Shown one piece after another: positions 62,302 through 64,000 of a stretch of DNA of 64,000 nucleotides. Origin of the DNA: Ptiloglossa arizonensis (lineage: Eukaryota > Arthropoda > Insecta > Hymenoptera > Colletidae); contig NC_135049.1 in the NCBI RefSeq assembly GCF_051014685.1, positions 32,319,531 to 32,383,530 of the forward strand. Reading direction: 5' to 3'. The position numbers and the translations under genes were made by a program. The notes below the pieces were generated by a model that was given only the letters and a program-made list of their open reading frames with translations, was not told the origin of the DNA and searched no databases. Every line of letters starts with the position of its first letter. Position 1 is the first letter of the stretch.

Positions 62302-63048
62302 GATTGCATTAGCAATATAGCTTTATGTTAACATTTTAATAAGGTTTAAATTTTATTGATTATTCTCATTGGCACAATCAGAAAATATGTGTAACAGTTA
62401 AAAAAATAGTACAATTAATTTGTTACAGTAATGCGTGTAGCGATATTTATATATTTGTGTATGTATATTTAGGAAATAGCTAAAATTTGTATCATTAACA
62501 GTAGAGAAATACAATATATACAATTGAGGCTTGGCAATTGACTTTAAAATATAGCCATAAAGAAAAAAGTTGTCTAAAAGTATAAACATTTGGCAATATA
62601 ATTTTTCCACGTGATTTTAATATACAAGGATAGACAACTTTGATCTTGATGAATTACATTTTTTTTTAAATTATTAGTATCGCCGTATTGTACCGAAAAA
62701 AAAAATAATTATAATTCTTTTTGTCTATACAAGTTGCTAAATACATTCATTTTTATACGTTCAGTTCACATACACGCATATCTATTTATATAATTGTGAT
62801 ACTGCACAACCTCAAGTAAAGAGAACAATAAAATAACCTGCGTTTTTATAATGATGCTGATGTATGAAAATTAATTTATCTATATTTTATACAATGTAAA
62901 AATGTGTTATATAATTTATTTATTTTTTCTGTTCTTCACTAAGGGGCGTTTTGAATATAGTGTTATGATTGCACGATGATGTGATTAATATGTAGAATAT
63001 TCTTGATCGTCGTGCCATCACATCGAGAAAGTGTGTGAATAATATAAT
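62302..63048. other. 3' regions of the convergent torsin and Vav genes
   Basis: AT-rich. AATAAA at 62827-62832 on the plus strand could end the torsin transcript. No coding frame was seen. Confidence 0.6.
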
Positions 63049-64000
63049 TTATGTTTCTTCCTCGACGTACTCCTTTGGAAAAAATCCTACTTGATCTCCT
63101 ATCTTTCCTTTCCACCATCCTTTGGCATCACCTTCTTTGCTCAACACTACGACCCTACAGCCCCGTCGTAAGCTCAGTTGGTTACGTTCTCCTCCACGGA
63201 AATCGAACAATGCCTTAGCCAATACACGTCTATAAGGCCATAACAAACGCTGATCTAATTTTTCAAAATTTTCCGACAACGAAGCCCGTTCGTAATATTC
63301 GACGAGTTCAACTACACTTTTAAAGAAGCGAGATTCACTGAGATAAAATAAATCAGCTCCATCAACGTCACGTTTAAATACTCTTATATGTTTTACTGCT
63401 CCATCTGCCCTACAACATTAATTAATTTCTTTTTCTTTTGGGTTGAACACTTAAACAAATCTATATTAATTTTAATAAAAAGATATACGAGTATCTTACT
63501 TGATACTAAGAGCGTAATTAGTTTCGTGTTTCAAACGCGGTTGTCCTGCAGGTCGCACTCGCAGCATATATGTACCATCTTCACGCGGTTCTAATTTATT
63601 TGAAGCTGTATCTCTACCCATTTCTCCCACAAACCATAATTTTACCGAAAGAGCACGTTCGCATGGTAAAGGTGGTGGAGGTGGGGGCGGGGGTGGTGCC
63701 GGCATACACCGACCCGAATGTGCAATGCACTGTTTGTGTACAGCAAGGCGACAGACTTCACACCGATATCCCTGATTGAATGAACAATTTAGTAGTAAAC
63801 TTAAATTATAATAATTAACGCATATATATTGACGACCTTTTACCTGAAAGATGCGACCTTTTAAAAATTTGCCACATCGCTGACAGCTAAGCGGACTATC
63901 AAATGTAGTAATTTTGAACTTATGGTTCGTGTTGCGGCATGCAGCCGGATTAACATTATCCATTGCATCTTGCAGTGCCTTGATCCACATTTGTTTTTGT
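63049..64000 (-). CDS. Vav: Vav guanine nucleotide exchange factor, C-terminal part, cut by the right edge
   Basis: Exons on the minus strand, 5' to 3': from beyond 64000 to 63844, then 63500-63771 and 63049-63409; phases 0 and 2 agree. The visible protein begins in the last helix of the PH domain (QMWIKALQDAM). It continues into a C1 zinc-binding domain (HKFKITTFDSPLSCQRCGKF, then FQGYRCEVCRLAVHKQCI). A run of nine prolines comes next. An SH2 domain follows (WFVGEMGRDTA, binding Arg in GTYMLRVR, LVEYYERASL), then one SH3 domain (ALFDFRG, WWKGKIGDQVGFFPKEYV) ending the protein. The C1-SH2-SH3 order, with no SH3 before the SH2, is the insect arrangement; vertebrate Vavs have an extra N-terminal SH3. 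Vav activates Rho/Rac GTPases downstream of tyrosine kinases. Confidence 0.95.

Overview
The window is animal nuclear DNA, most likely from a hymenopteran insect, and the protein sequences and gene organisation suit a bee or a close relative. The evidence is intron-rich housekeeping genes with short introns (56 to about 400 bp), insect-type orthologues (an EF-hand/nicotinamidase fusion, and a Vav without the N-terminal SH3 domain), and strong compositional compartments. One compartment is CpG-rich and GC-rich with almost no genes. The other is AT-rich and CpG-poor, and packed with ubiquitously used genes, as expected where gene bodies are methylated in the germ line. No bacterial, viral or CRISPR-like content was seen. 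I could not fix the species.

Layout. From 1 to about 1.4 kb (minus strand) lie the first exons of an unrecognised protein that runs off the left edge. From 1.4 to 27 kb there is a CpG-rich, gene-poor stretch with simple repeats, a diverged tandem duplication, a 62-nt hairpin and one small mariner-like MITE. At 27.0-28.7 kb (plus) is a PRRX-type paired homeobox gene, split inside the homeodomain. Composition then changes and a dense gene block follows: DUSP12/Yvh1 (minus), SURF4 (plus), a SMYD3-like SET/MYND methyltransferase (plus), RABL6 (plus), a C6orf136/DUF2358 protein (plus), RNA polymerase II subunit Rpb7 (minus), nicotinamidase Naam (minus), exosome subunit Rrp4/EXOSC2 (minus) and a C1orf131-like nucleolar protein (plus). 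At 49.3-56.3 kb (minus) is a b(0,+)-type SLC7 amino-acid transporter with a 4.8-kb first intron in a second, smaller GC-rich island. The right end holds cytochrome b5 (minus), a torsin AAA+ protein (plus) and the C-terminal half of Vav (minus, cut by the window edge).

The genes do not form a single pathway. Several are neighbours through shared promoters: DUSP12/SURF4, Rrp4/C1orf131-like and Cyt-b5/torsin are divergent pairs. PRRX/DUSP12, C6orf136/Rpb7 and torsin/Vav converge. Three gene products touch ribosome or RNA biogenesis (DUSP12, Rrp4, C1orf131-like), and SURF4, torsin and cytochrome b5 act at the ER.

The most interesting observation is a pair of tandemly duplicated, mutually exclusive first coding exons in the SMYD3-like gene. 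Each encodes its own version of the N-terminal SET segment and the first zinc-binding cysteine pair of the MYND finger, and both join the same exon 2 in the same phase. Exon structures were worked out by hand from splice signals, reading phase and remembered family sequences; no alignment or transcript data were available.
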